A stretch of DNA of 28,160 nucleotides from Candidatus Pelethomonas intestinigallinarum (GCA_018712665.1 DVGP01000038.1:1-28160), one strand, 5' to 3'. Shown: positions 7,872 through 16,096, counted from the stretch's first letter. Translations and numbers: made by a program. The notes: generated by a model from the letters alone, not told the origin.

Positions 7872-9139
7872 TCCTGTACCGCGGAGAGCTCTGTGAGGAC
7901 AGGGAGCTGCCCCGGCTGCTGGAGCGGCTGGAGGCGGACTGCCTGGAGACCATTGCCGGACAGTCTATTGACCGGGAGACGGTGGTCGCCGCCTGTGACG
8001 CCCTGGCCCGCCGGGCGGAGGCGGGGGACTACGACAGCGTCCTTCAGCCTTTTCTTGCCGCCTTCTCCATCGACCCGGCCCGCTTCCGGGAGGCGCTGTT
8101 TCTCTTCAAGCGGGAGGCTCTGTCCTATAAGCTGGCGGTGGAGCTGGGGTCGGAGGACCTGCCGGATCTGACGCCCCCGGGCCGGGCCCCCATCCGCCGG
8201 CGGCGGATGCCCCTGGGGGTGCTGTTCCACATGGCCGCCGGCAACGTGGACGGCCTGCCCGCCTACAGCGTGGTGGAGGGTCTGCTGGCGGGGAACGTCA
8301 ACATTTTGAAGCTCCCTGCCCAGGACCGTGGAGCATCCCTCCTCCTGCTCCGGGAGCTGGTGAGGCTGGAGCCAAGGCTCCGGGACTTCGTCTACGTCTT
8401 TGACGTACCCTCCACAGACCTTCAAAGCCTGGAGCGGTTCGCCAAAATCGCCGACGCCGTGGTGGTCTGGGGCGGCGACGAGGCGGTCCGGGCCGCCAGG
8501 ACCCTGGCCGGGCCGGACACGGCCCTGATCTGCTGGGGCCACAAGCTCAGCTTCGCCTACGCCGTCCCGCCGGTGCCCGACGGGGACTTGGAGGCCCTGG
8601 CGGACCACATCTGCGCCACGGGGCAGCTCCTCTGCTCCTCCTGCCAGGGGATCTTCCTGGATACGGGGGACATGGGGGAGGTCCACGCCCTGGCGGAGCG
8701 GTTTTTCCCCATCCTCCAGGCCGCCGCCCGCCGGCATCCTCCGGCGGACCCGGCCCTCCGGGCCCGGGCCACGCTGGAGCTCTACGCCCGGGAGCTGGAG
8801 GCGGACAGCGGGGGACGGCGGATCTGCCGGGGCGGCGGCGTCAGCGTCACCGCGGCCCCGGACAGCCAGCTGGAGCTGGGACTTCTGGCGGGGAACTGCT
8901 GGGTGAAGCCCCTGCCCCGGGACCAGATCGTCCCCCGGCTCAAGCCCCGGAAGGGCTATCTCCAGACCGCCGGGCTCCTCTGTCCGGAGGGGGAGCGGGC
9001 GGCCCTGTCCGCCCTCCTGGCCCGGGCCGGCGTGGTCCGGGTCACCGGCCCCGGGGACATGTCCCGGACCGTACCGGGGGAGGCCCACGACGGGGCCTAC
9101 CCCCTGGCGGCCTACACCCGGGTCGTGGAGGTGTCCTAG
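7868..9139 (+). CDS. LuxC-like acyl-CoA/acyl-protein reductase
   Basis: 423-residue member of the LuxC acyl-CoA reductase family, an aldehyde-dehydrogenase-fold enzyme that uses NADPH to reduce a thioester-bound acyl group to an aldehyde. The NAD(P)-binding half includes FHMAAGNVDGLPAYS (120-134) and GNVNILKLP, plus VVWGGDEAV (199-207). QLLCSSCQG (253-261) places the probable catalytic nucleophile at Cys256. The start is GTG 7868, inside the stop of the upstream LuxE-like gene, which is classic coupling. With that partner it should form a fatty-acid or acyl-carrier reductase complex. The end product and the user of the aldehyde are unknown here; plasmalogen-type lipid or a secreted aldehyde/alcohol are possibilities only. 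Confidence 0.88.
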   Translation: MILYRGELCEDRELPRLLERLEADCLETIAGQSIDRETVVAACDALARRAEAGDYDSVLQPFLAAFSIDPARFREALFLFKREALSYKLAVELGSEDLPDLTPPGRAPIRRRRMPLGVLFHMAAGNVDGLPAYSVVEGLLAGNVNILKLPAQDRGASLLLLRELVRLEPRLRDFVYVFDVPSTDLQSLERFAKIADAVVVWGGDEAVRAARTLAGPDTALICWGHKLSFAYAVPPVPDGDLEALADHICATGQLLCSSCQGIFLDTGDMGEVHALAERFFPILQAAARRHPPADPALRARATLELYARELEADSGGRRICRGGGVSVTAAPDSQLELGLLAGNCWVKPLPRDQIVPRLKPRKGYLQTAGLLCPEGERAALSALLARAGVVRVTGPGDMSRTVPGEAHDGAYPLAAYTRVVEVS

Positions 9140-9169
9140 TTGCGTTTCACCGGCCATCGGTGCTATACT
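9140..9169 (+). promoter_or_regulatory. Promoter of cysK
   Basis: TTGCGT (9140-9145), 18-base spacer, TATACT (9164-9169), beginning at the stop of the LuxC-like gene. It allows cysK to be expressed separately from the lux-type pair. Confidence 0.65.
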
Positions 9170-9200
9170 GGAAAAAACATCCTCAAAGGAGGTCGCGCCA

Positions 9201-10133
<933 letters not shown>

Positions 10134-10185
10134 TTTCCCCTAAAAAGTTCAGAAAACCGTCAAAAAACGCCGCTGCAACCTGAAG

Positions 10186-10214
10186 TTGACAAAGTGCATC
10201 CGCCAGAGGATAGT
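10186..10214 (+). promoter_or_regulatory. Promoter of the HTH-membrane regulator
   Basis: TTGACA (10186-10191), 17-base spacer, GATAGT (10209-10214), about 55 bp before the start codon at 10270. Confidence 0.6.
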
Positions 10215-10269
10215 AAAAGGGCCCGGGGCCTGATATCCTTGTTTCATCACAAAAAGGAGGCCGCGAGCC

Positions 10270-11055
10270 ATGAATTTCGGTGAAACACTATTCAAACTGA
10301 GAAAAGAGAAGGGACTGAGCCAGGAGGCCCTTGCGGAGCGGCTGGGGACAACCCGGCAGGCGGTGAGCAAGTGGGAAAACGACCAGGGCTTCCCCGAGAC
10401 GGAGAAGCTTCTGGCGCTCTCCAACCTCTTTGAAGTGTCGGTGGACACCCTCTTGAAGGGAGAGAACGCGGTCCCGGCGGCGGACCGGGAGCGGGGTTGG
10501 TACGTCAGCCGGGAGACAGCGAGGTGCTTCCTCGCCGGGGAGAGGCGGTGCGCCCGGTACCTGGGGCTCGCCTTTTTCTTCTGGGCCCTGGCCGGCGTCC
10601 CCTGGGTCATGCTGCCGCCGGGGGGCGGGCAGCGCCCCCTGGGGATGGGGCTGTGCGTCCTGCTGGGGATCTGCGCGGCGGTGGCGGCCATGTTCTCCCA
10701 GAGGGAGGACTATGCCGTCCTGCGGCGGGAGCCCCTGCTGCTGGACCAGGCTGTGCTGAAGGAGCTGAGAGATGAGTACCGGGCCCTCCGGGGCCGGTAT
10801 CTGCTGGTGGCCGCCCCCTCTGTGGTGCTGTTCGTCTCCGGGCTTCTGGCCCTGGCCGCTGCCAGCCGGGGGATGGTTCCTTGGACGGGGTACCACGCCT
10901 TGGCCTTTCTGGTGCTGGCCGCCGGGCTCTGGGGCTCCGTGTGGTCCCTGAGCGCCATGGACAGCTACGAGCTGCTGGTGGAAAACCAGCGGCACTGTGC
11001 CGGTGTGTGGTTCAAGCTCCGGCGGCGGCTCCGGGGGAAGCTGGAGTCCCTGTGA
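10270..11055 (+). CDS. XRE-family HTH regulator with C-terminal membrane domain
   Basis: 261 residues. The N-terminus (about 1-60) is a Cro/CI-type helix-turn-helix, with LSQEALAERLGTTRQAVSKWEN as the recognition core and PETEKLLALSNLFEVSVDTLL behind it. The rest holds four probable membrane segments, about 98-117, 124-143, 177-197 and 211-232, joined by basic linkers. This layout, a DNA-binding head on a membrane anchor, recurs in Firmicutes regulators thought to sense envelope or metabolite signals, but no ligand can be read from the sequence. AAAAAGGAGG precedes ATG 10270. It appears monocistronic, with its own promoter and a strong stem-loop after the stop. Confidence 0.85.
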   Translation: MNFGETLFKLRKEKGLSQEALAERLGTTRQAVSKWENDQGFPETEKLLALSNLFEVSVDTLLKGENAVPAADRERGWYVSRETARCFLAGERRCARYLGLAFFFWALAGVPWVMLPPGGGQRPLGMGLCVLLGICAAVAAMFSQREDYAVLRREPLLLDQAVLKELRDEYRALRGRYLLVAAPSVVLFVSGLLALAAASRGMVPWTGYHALAFLVLAAGLWGSVWSLSAMDSYELLVENQRHCAGVWFKLRRRLRGKLESL

Positions 11056-11080
11056 TCTGCTCCGAATACGGCGAACAATG

Positions 11081-11109
11081 CGCCCCGGCGGAAGAGTTCC
11101 GCCGGGGCG
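11081..11109. terminator. 13-bp perfect stem-loop between convergent genes
   Basis: CGCCCCGGCGGAA (11081-11093) pairs perfectly with 11097-11109 around GAG. No T tract follows on either strand, so it may stop or stabilise transcripts from both the HTH regulator and the convergent SSB-like gene. Confidence 0.55.
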
Positions 11110-11154
11110 TGAGAATTGTGAAATGGCAGCGGTCCCGCCCTTTGAAAAAGGCAG

Positions 11155-11760
11155 TCAAGACGGATCTTCCTGCAAACGCATGATGCTGACCTCGTAGGCA
11201 GTGCGCTCCTGGGGGACACCGTCCAAAACTTTCGTGTACACCCGGCTCTGGACCCGGCCCTCCAGGGCCAGGGTAGACCCCACCGGCAGCTGCCCGGTGA
11301 CCATGGCCACCTGGCCCCAGGCGATGCAGGGCAGGTAGTCCGCCCGGCCGTACCGGCGGTTCACCGCCAGCATCATGTCGCAGATGCACCGGCCCAAGGG
11401 CGTGCGGCGGAGGACGGGGGGCTTGCAGATGGCTCCCTTTAGCTCGATGATGTTGACGTCCTCTCCCGCTGTCTCCACCAGCAGCCGGGTAAAGGCGGAG
11501 ATCACCAGGCGGCTGCCCTGGCCGCTCTTGTTGTTGAAGGACCGAAGCTGCCCCTGGATCTCAAGCCGCCGTCCTGTCAGGGGCAGCAGGTGGGAGAGCT
11601 GTTCCCCGGTGGCGATGACCTGCAGAACGTCCGCCTGGCCGGACAGCCGCCGGACAGACAGGGGGAAGCGGTAGAACCGCTGGCCGTGGTTCTCGTGGGA
11701 AAAGGCGGGCTCCGCCGCAGCCGTGCCCCGCAGCAGAAGGTCGTTGCGTGTTTCATCCAT
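11155..11760 (-). CDS. SSB-like protein with two OB folds
   Basis: 201 residues, starting MDETRNDLLLRGTA. Two segments each read like an SSB-type OB fold: about 6-95 (LLLRGTAAAEPAFS, FYRFPLSVRRLSG, LQVIATGEQ, LEIQGQLRSF) and about 103-197 (NIIELKGAICKPPVLRRTPLGR, DMMLAVNRRYG, YLPCIAWGQVA, LALEGRVQSRVY). The second contains the LxGxxxxPPxLRxTPxG and DyxpCiaWG pattern of single-stranded DNA-binding proteins. It lacks the acidic C-terminal tail of housekeeping SSB, so it is an accessory ssDNA- or primosome-type binder rather than the replication SSB. ATG 11760 is preferred over the GTG at 11772 because GAGGTG lies nine bases upstream. The neighbours give no functional clue. Confidence 0.75.
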   Translation of the reverse strand: MDETRNDLLLRGTAAAEPAFSHENHGQRFYRFPLSVRRLSGQADVLQVIATGEQLSHLLPLTGRRLEIQGQLRSFNNKSGQGSRLVISAFTRLLVETAGEDVNIIELKGAICKPPVLRRTPLGRCICDMMLAVNRRYGRADYLPCIAWGQVAMVTGQLPVGSTLALEGRVQSRVYTKVLDGVPQERTAYEVSIMRLQEDPS

Positions 11761-11864
11761 ATGTATGCTCACCTCATTGGTAGTCCGGGGGACTGGCCGT
11801 GCCCCGGCTGACGGTACAGCCTATGCGGGGAAGGGGGAGAATATGTCCCACAAGTCAGGTGAGC

Positions 11865-11896
11865 GGAAAAAGGAGACAGCGCAGAGCTGTCTCCTT
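11865..11896 (-). terminator. Terminator of the HTH/membrane cassette
   Basis: On the minus strand AAGGAGACAGC (11896-11886) pairs with GCTGTCTCCTT (11880-11870) around five bases and is followed by a T run (complement of the A tract at 11867-11871). It lies 22 bp after the stop at 11919. Confidence 0.8.
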
Positions 11897-11918
11897 TGCG
11901 CGGGGGAAGGCAGCGGTT

Positions 11919-12338
11919 CTATCCCCGCTTTTCCCAGTATAGATTTGCCCCCAGGGTGATGAAAAACAGGAGGACCTGAACGGCGCAGAGGGTAATGGCG
12001 GCGTGGAGCAGGACCGGCAGCCCCAGACAGCCGTAGAGGACCAGACTGCCCAGGCAGCCGCCCCACAGGGTGTAGGTCAAAATCCGCAGGGCCGTATGTC
12101 CGGACTTTATGGCCAGATATATGTCCCGCTCGTCGGCCTGGGCCGCGATCTCCTCCGCAGCGCCCTTTTGGGAAAAGGCCAGGGAGAAGCTGATGGCGGA
12201 CCAGGCAAGGGCCAGGACCCCCGCCGCCAGAAACCGGGCCTGATACCCCGCCAGCAGCAGCACGGCAAAGCACAGCAGGGCAAGGACCAGGGCGATGATG
12301 CCGGCAGCCATCTGCCGGCGGCTTTTGATTCGCTTCAT
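11919..12338 (-). CDS. Membrane protein, DUF2178-like
   Basis: 139 residues, starting MKRIKSRRQMAAG. Four hydrophobic segments are visible, about 9-31, 35-53, 86-104 and 110-131. The loop between segments 2 and 3 has ADERDIYLAIKSG, the DERD...K pattern of small DUF2178-type membrane proteins. The function is unknown. ATG 12338 has AAGGAGG upstream. The gene begins 13 bp after the stop of a similar membrane gene and both follow a small HTH regulator, so this is a three-gene cassette under the promoter at 13041-13069. Confidence 0.75.
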   Translation of the reverse strand: MKRIKSRRQMAAGIIALVLALLCFAVLLLAGYQARFLAAGVLALAWSAISFSLAFSQKGAAEEIAAQADERDIYLAIKSGHTALRILTYTLWGGCLGSLVLYGCLGLPVLLHAAITLCAVQVLLFFITLGANLYWEKRG

Positions 12339-12351
12339 AGCGCGGTCCTCC

Positions 12352-12768
12352 TTACAGCTTCTTTTCATAGTGGAGGAAGGCCCCCATCTCCCCAAACATG
12401 GAGATCGTCACGGTGAAGAGGAAGCCCAGGCCCAGGGCGACGATGGCGTCATCCTTGGCTACGGCGCCGCTGACCAGGAAGAGGAGTCCCAGGACGAAGG
12501 AGATCCCCTGGGTCAGACGGAAGGCCAGGCTCTTCGATTTCATGTCGATGAGCTGATTCCGCTCGTCCCGCTCCTCCAGCTTGTCCTCCCGGGACATTTT
12601 CTGGGAGAGCCCGCGGGCCAGGGACCCTGCCCCGATGAGGAACAGCAGGACGATTAGAATGACGCCCCCTGCGTCAAAGCCCGTCATAACGCCCGCCACG
12701 ATATTCAATAGGCCCAGAGCCAGAGCAAAAATACCGAAACCAAAGGTTTTCTTGTTATAGATCCTCAT
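12352..12768 (-). CDS. Membrane protein, related to its downstream neighbour
   Basis: 138 residues, starting MRIYNKKTFGFG. Four membrane segments are likely, about 9-28, 34-50, 84-101 and 108-126. The cytosolic loop KLEERDERNQLIDMKSKSLAFRL carries the same DER...K signature as the next gene, so the two look like diverged relatives with DUF2178-like character. Its start overlaps the end of the HTH regulator by 14 bp, and GGAGGA in that overlap is its ribosome binding site. The overlap couples its translation to the regulator. No enzymatic motif is present; a role in envelope sensing or stress is speculative. Confidence 0.75.
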   Translation of the reverse strand: MRIYNKKTFGFGIFALALGLLNIVAGVMTGFDAGGVILIVLLFLIGAGSLARGLSQKMSREDKLEERDERNQLIDMKSKSLAFRLTQGISFVLGLLFLVSGAVAKDDAIVALGLGFLFTVTISMFGEMGAFLHYEKKL

Positions 12769-12985
12769 ACTGCCGATCCTCCTGCTCCTTGTTTTCCTTC
12801 AGACAGCACAGCTCCTCCACCGTTACCCCGAAGACCACCGCCAGCCGGTAGGCCAGCATCAGGGAGGGGCTGTACTGCTCCTTCTCAATGGAGATGATGG
12901 TCCGGGCGGAGACGTGGACCAGGTCCGCCAGCTGCTGCTGGGTCAGCTTGGCCTGGGTCCGCAGTTCCTTCAGCTTGGTTTTCAT
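12755..12985 (-). CDS. Small XRE-family HTH regulator
   Basis: 76 residues, starting MKTKLKELRTQAKLTQQQLA. Nearly the whole protein is one Cro/CI-type helix-turn-helix (about 4-60) with LTQQQLADLVHVSARTIISIEK as its core and a short charged tail (ENKEQEDRQYEDL). Regulators of this YozG-like size are usually the first gene of a cassette with membrane proteins, as here. AGGAGGCGGAGG precedes ATG 12985. The promoter region is packed with ATATGAAG half-sites that overlap its -10, which suggests autorepression. Coordinates follow the best ribosome binding site; an upstream ATG in frame at 13153 would run through the promoter and is rejected. Confidence 0.88.
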   Translation of the reverse strand: MKTKLKELRTQAKLTQQQLADLVHVSARTIISIEKEQYSPSLMLAYRLAVVFGVTVEELCCLKENKEQEDRQYEDL

Positions 12986-13008
12986 CCTCCGCCTCCTGTC
13001 CGTCAATA

Positions 13009-13094
13009 ATATGAAGCGCCCTTCATATGAAGTTGACTTCATATTACACGGCATGCCGCCGCTTGTCAAGGGAAATATGAAGTTTCCTTCAGAT
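13009..13094 (-). promoter_or_regulatory. Promoter with ATATGAAG operator array
   Basis: On the minus strand TTGACA (13069-13064), 17-base spacer, TAATAT (13046-13041). The palindrome ATATGAAGT-TG-ACTTCATAT (13025-13044) overlaps the -10. Further half-sites are ATATGAAG (13009-13016), CTTCATAT (13021-13028), ATATGAAG (13075-13082) and CTTCAGAT (13087-13094), on both sides of the promoter. The likely binder is the HTH protein encoded immediately downstream. Confidence 0.75.
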
Positions 13095-13109
13095 TTTTGA
13101 ACAGAAAGA

Positions 13110-13142
13110 GCCGCCCCTGAGGATACGGTCCCCAGAGGCGGC
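13110..13142 (-). terminator. Terminator after obg
   Basis: On the minus strand GCCGCCTCTG (13142-13133) pairs with CAGGGGCGGC (13119-13110), one mismatch, followed by TCTTTCTGTT. It begins 13 bp after the obg stop. Confidence 0.65.
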
Positions 13143-13154
13143 AAAACCCGCATA

Positions 13155-14435
13155 TTATCGCTGGTACTCGAACTCCAAATTGTACATGCTCACCAGGTCC
13201 CCGTCCCGGATGCCCATGGCCTCCAGCCGGTCGAAGAGGCCGCTCTCCCGGAGCATCCGGTCGAACCACAGCCGGCTCTCGTAGTCGCCGAAGTTGGTGT
13301 TGGCGATGAGCCGCTGGAGCCAGGGGCCCTCCACCAAATAGACCCCGTCCTCCACGGTGATGTCCAGGGGCTGGGTCATGTCCACCTTGGGGGGGCGCTT
13401 GACGTACTCCGGCTGGTACACCGCCACCGGCGGCAGCTCCCGCAGGCGGTTGGCGATGGCGAAGACCAGCTCCCGGGTACCCTGGTGGGCGGCGGCGGAG
13501 ATGGTGAGAAGGGGGTAGCCCAGGGCCTCCACGTGGGAGCGGAGGGCCTCCAGAAAGCTGTTGTCGGTCATGATGTCCACCTTGTTGGCGGCCACGATCT
13601 GGGGGCGCTGGGCCAGCTCCGGGCTGTACTGCTTCAGCTCGGCATTGATGGCGTCGAAGTCCGCCACCGGGTCCCGGCCCTCGCTGCCGGACACGTCCAC
13701 CACGTGGACCAGCAGGCGGCAGCGGTCGATGTGCCGCAGGAAGTCGTGGCCCAGGCCGGCCCCCTCGCTGGCCCCTTCGATGATGCCGGGGATGTCGGCC
13801 ATGACGAAGCTCACCCCGTTCTCCACGTACACCACCCCCAGGTTGGGGAAGAGGGTGGTGAAGTGGTAGTTGGCGATCTTAGGCTGGGCCCGGCTGACCA
13901 CGCTGAGGAGGGTGGACTTCCCCACGTTGGGGAAGCCGATGAGCCCCACGTCCGCCAGCAGCTTCAGCTCCAGCACCACGTCAAGGCTCTCCCCGGGCAG
14001 GCCGCTCTTGGCGAACCGGGGGGCCTGTCGAGTGGGGGTGGCGAAGTGGGTGTTGCCCCAGCCGCCCTTGCCGCCCCGGCAGAGGATATAGGGCTCGCTG
14101 TCGGACATGTCCTTGATGATCTCGCCGGTTTCCGCGTCCCGGACCAGGGTGCCCCGGGGAACCCGAATGGTCAGGGACTTGCCGTCCTTGCCGCTCTTGC
14201 GCTGGCCCATGCCGTCCACGCCGTTCTCCGCCACATATTTCCGCTTGTAGCGGAAGTCCATCAGGGTGGAGAGGTTGTCGTCCACCTGGAGGATGATATT
14301 GCCGCCGTTGCCGCCGTCGCCGCCGTCGGGCCCGCCGGCGGCCACATACTTCTCCCGGTGGAAGGAGACGCAGCCGTTGCCGCCGTTGCCGGCCTTTACG
14401 GTGATCTTCGCGGTATCCACAAAAGGTGCTGCCAT
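13155..14435 (-). CDS. obg: GTPase Obg/CgtA
   Basis: 426 residues, an essential ribosome-associated GTPase involved in 50S assembly and stress signalling. The glycine-rich Obg fold covers about 1-158 (AGNGGNGCVSFHREKYVAAGGPDGGDGG and further GG repeats). The G domain follows with P-loop GFPNVGKST (167-175), a DIPGIIEGA switch region and NKVD. The C-terminal OCT domain is present (about 345-426), so this is the full-length Firmicutes form. AAAAGGAGG precedes ATG 14435. It lies downstream of rplU-prp-rpmA and a PPC gene on the same strand, close to the usual rplU-rpmA-obg order, with the PPC gene inserted. Confidence 0.97.
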   Translation of the reverse strand: MAAPFVDTAKITVKAGNGGNGCVSFHREKYVAAGGPDGGDGGNGGNIILQVDDNLSTLMDFRYKRKYVAENGVDGMGQRKSGKDGKSLTIRVPRGTLVRDAETGEIIKDMSDSEPYILCRGGKGGWGNTHFATPTRQAPRFAKSGLPGESLDVVLELKLLADVGLIGFPNVGKSTLLSVVSRAQPKIANYHFTTLFPNLGVVYVENGVSFVMADIPGIIEGASEGAGLGHDFLRHIDRCRLLVHVVDVSGSEGRDPVADFDAINAELKQYSPELAQRPQIVAANKVDIMTDNSFLEALRSHVEALGYPLLTISAAAHQGTRELVFAIANRLRELPPVAVYQPEYVKRPPKVDMTQPLDITVEDGVYLVEGPWLQRLIANTNFGDYESRLWFDRMLRESGLFDRLEAMGIRDGDLVSMYNLEFEYQR

Positions 14436-14480
14436 GGCAGGAACCTCCTTTTCGCTCAGGTTTGCTTTTCCGTTCGGGTC

Positions 14481-14906
14481 TCAGGTGAAGTCAAACAGGT
14501 TCAGCCCCACGTCCTCGCTGAAGCGGCGGCCCACCTGCCCGTCCCACACCTGGAGGAAGAGCTCCAGGGTGGCGCTGATGACAGCGGAGGAGAGGTGGCC
14601 GGCGTGGACCTGTCCGGTGACCGGATCGCCGATGGTGATATGGAGATGGAGATAGGGCGCCCCGTCCTTCCGGCTTACGTTCCCCACCAGGGCGGAGATC
14701 TCGAAATCCCCCTGGTAGCGCCGGGAGGAGTACTTCTTCTCTACGGTGCTGAAGATGCCGATGGTCACGTCGTTGGCGGCGCCCAGGGCGGAGACGCTGC
14801 CCAGCTGGATCCCCTCCCGGTCCACCAAAAACGTGAGCCGCTCCACGATCTCCTCGCCCGGGTCCAGGCGGACCACATAGCCCTGGGGAAACTTCCGATA
14901 CTCCAT
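14481..14906 (-). CDS. PPC-domain (DUF296) protein
   Basis: 141 residues, one PPC (plant and prokaryote conserved, DUF296) domain. Family signatures are YVVRLDPGEEIVERL near residue 11, SVSALGAANDVTIG (about 36-50), and PYLHLHITIGD...GQVHAGHLSSAVI (about 84-110) with the conserved histidines. Bacterial single-domain forms make trimers; some are called DNA-binding, but no AT-hook is present here and the function is unknown. ATG 14906 has AGGAGGT at good spacing; the in-frame ATG at 14945 does not. It sits between rpmA and obg, an insertion into an otherwise standard ribosomal/Obg group. Confidence 0.85.
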   Translation of the reverse strand: MEYRKFPQGYVVRLDPGEEIVERLTFLVDREGIQLGSVSALGAANDVTIGIFSTVEKKYSSRRYQGDFEISALVGNVSRKDGAPYLHLHITIGDPVTGQVHAGHLSSAVISATLELFLQVWDGQVGRRFSEDVGLNLFDFT

Positions 14907-14954
14907 AGTCTTGACCTCCTGAAATGCCTTGTCAAATCGGTTCATTTACAAAGA

Positions 14955-14985
14955 GAAGCCGCAAACGAGAGCCGTTTGCGACTTC
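14955..14985 (-). terminator. Terminator after rpmA
   Basis: On the minus strand GAAGTCGCAAACG (14985-14973) pairs with CGTTTGCGGCTTC (14967-14955), one mismatch, followed by TCTTTG. It separates the ribosomal genes from the PPC gene and obg, at least partly. Confidence 0.65.
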
Positions 14986-14997
14986 CTCTACAGCGGT

Positions 14998-15282
14998 TTA
15001 CTCAGCGGCCTCGACCACGGAGACCTGCTTGCGGTCCTTGCCCAGGCGCTCGAACTTCACTCTGCCGGACTTGAGGGCGAACAGGGTGTCGTCGCTGCCC
15101 CGGCCCACGTTCACACCGGGGTGGATGTGGGTGCCGCGCTGGCGGACCAGGATGTTGCCGGCCAGGACGAACTGACCGTCAGCCCGCTTGGGGCCCAGGC
15201 GCTTGCTCTCGGAATCACGGCCGTTCTTGGTGGAACCAACGCCCTTCTTGTGGGCGAAGAACTGAAGACCAATGTTCATCAT
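14998..15282 (-). CDS. rpmA: 50S ribosomal protein L27, Firmicutes precursor form
   Basis: 94 residues, starting MMNIGLQFFAHKKGVGSTK. L27 lies near the peptidyl-transferase centre of the 50S subunit. Mature bacterial L27 starts close to AHKKG or its equivalent; in many Firmicutes the extra N-terminus ending in LQFFA is removed by the Prp cysteine protease, and this precursor carries that signal (residues 6-10). The body NGRDSESKRLGPKRADGQ and GNILVRQRGTHIHPG is canonical. The start is ATG 15282 or the adjacent 15279; AAAGGATGG lies upstream. The gene follows prp on the same strand, so the substrate and its protease are made together. Confidence 0.97.
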   Translation of the reverse strand: MMNIGLQFFAHKKGVGSTKNGRDSESKRLGPKRADGQFVLAGNILVRQRGTHIHPGVNVGRGSDDTLFALKSGRVKFERLGKDRKQVSVVEAAE

Positions 15283-15331
15283 CTCGATATGCCATCCTTT
15301 CTGTAAGATGCTTCGCGGGGGAGAGGGGGCC

Positions 15332-15664
15332 TTATTCGGCCTCCATGACTTCAATAAAGTCGGGATACTCGCAGTGGAGCTGGGAGAGATAGACCATCAT
15401 GCCGGTGAGGAGGGCCTGACAGGCGCTCTCGGCGCTGGGCCCCAGGGACCCGGGGAGCCGCAGGGAGATAGAGGCGTCCGCCTCCCGGACCTTTACCGCG
15501 GCGCACAGGCCCATCACGTCGTTGAACGTGCACTCAATGAGCCGGACGGCGCTGGTGACGGCGGCGCAGACGATGTCCTCGCCGGCCTCGGCGTAGCCGC
15601 TGTGTCCCACGGCGTCAAAGCCGGTGATGCGGCTGCCCTCCGTATGGAAGGTGATGGTGGTCAT
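15332..15664 (-). CDS. prp: Ribosomal-processing cysteine protease Prp
   Basis: 110 residues of the YsxB/Prp family. Prp cleaves the N-terminal extension of L27 after LQFFA-type signals. The catalytic pair is visible as His21 in VGHSGYAEAG and Cys33 in EDIVCAAVTSAV. The C-terminal part (GMMVYLSQLHCEYPDFIEV) is typical. The gene sits between rplU and rpmA as in other Firmicutes. The stop is 50 bp before the rpmA start, and the start lies directly after the rplU stop. The length is normal. Confidence 0.93.
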   Translation of the reverse strand: MTTITFHTEGSRITGFDAVGHSGYAEAGEDIVCAAVTSAVRLIECTFNDVMGLCAAVKVREADASISLRLPGSLGPSAESACQALLTGMMVYLSQLHCEYPDFIEVMEAE

Positions 15665-15666
15665 TC

Positions 15667-15978
15667 TCAGGCGTTGATCTTGGTGATCTCAACCTTGGTG
15701 TAGGGCTGACGATGGCCCTGCCGCTTGCGGTAGCCCTTCTTGGGGTTGTACTTGAAGATGCGGATCTTCTTGCCCTTGCCGTTCTTCACGGTGTTGGCCT
15801 CCACGGTGGCGCCGGCCACGGTGGGGGTGCCGATGGTGGCGTTGTCGCCGTCCAGCACAGCCAGGACCTGGTCAAAGACCACCTGATCGCCGGCCTCCAC
15901 GGGCAGCTTCTCGATGAACAGGGTGTCGCCCTCGGCGACCTTGTACTGCTTACCGCCGGTAACGATGATTGCGTGCAT
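15667..15978 (-). CDS. rplU: 50S ribosomal protein L21
   Basis: 103 residues, beginning MHAIIVTGGKQYKVAEGD and ending in the basic KKIRIFKYNPKKGYRKRQGHRQ tract that contacts 23S rRNA. Length and motifs are canonical. It is the first gene of the rplU-prp-rpmA operon, preceded by a structured leader of about 118 nt and a strong sigma-A promoter. AAAGGAATG-type spacing gives a short ribosome binding site (GTGCAAAAGG) directly before the ATG. Confidence 0.97.
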   Translation of the reverse strand: MHAIIVTGGKQYKVAEGDTLFIEKLPVEAGDQVVFDQVLAVLDGDNATIGTPTVAGATVEANTVKNGKGKKIRIFKYNPKKGYRKRQGHRQPYTKVEITKINA

Positions 15979-16096
15979 TCCTTTTGCACCTCACTTTCCT
16001 TTATTATGAAGCACTTAACCGCGCTTCTTTACGGGCGCGCTATCGTAGGCGCCGCCCGCCCTCTTGAGCGGACAGACTTGTACCCATTCAAAGCGG
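15979..16096 (-). ncRNA. Probable L21 leader (5' UTR autoregulatory element)
   Basis: The transcript from the promoter at 16104-16132 has an untranslated leader of about 118 nt before rplU. It contains CCGCTC-AAGA-GGGCGG as a compact hairpin, then pairing GCGC-rich segments (GGCGCC, GCGCGC, GCGCGG). Firmicutes rplU genes commonly carry an L21 leader here that is thought to mediate autoregulation. The call is by position and fold; I have not matched the full consensus. Confidence 0.55.

Noticed and set aside
6744..9139. A bioluminescence operon
   Set aside because: Only luxE- and luxC-type genes are present; no luciferase subunits or luxD lie nearby and the next gene is cysK.
13485..15074. 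529-codon plus-strand open frame across obg and the PPC gene
   Set aside because: Antisense to obg, PPC and the end of rpmA; alanine-, glycine- and histidine-rich with no domain.
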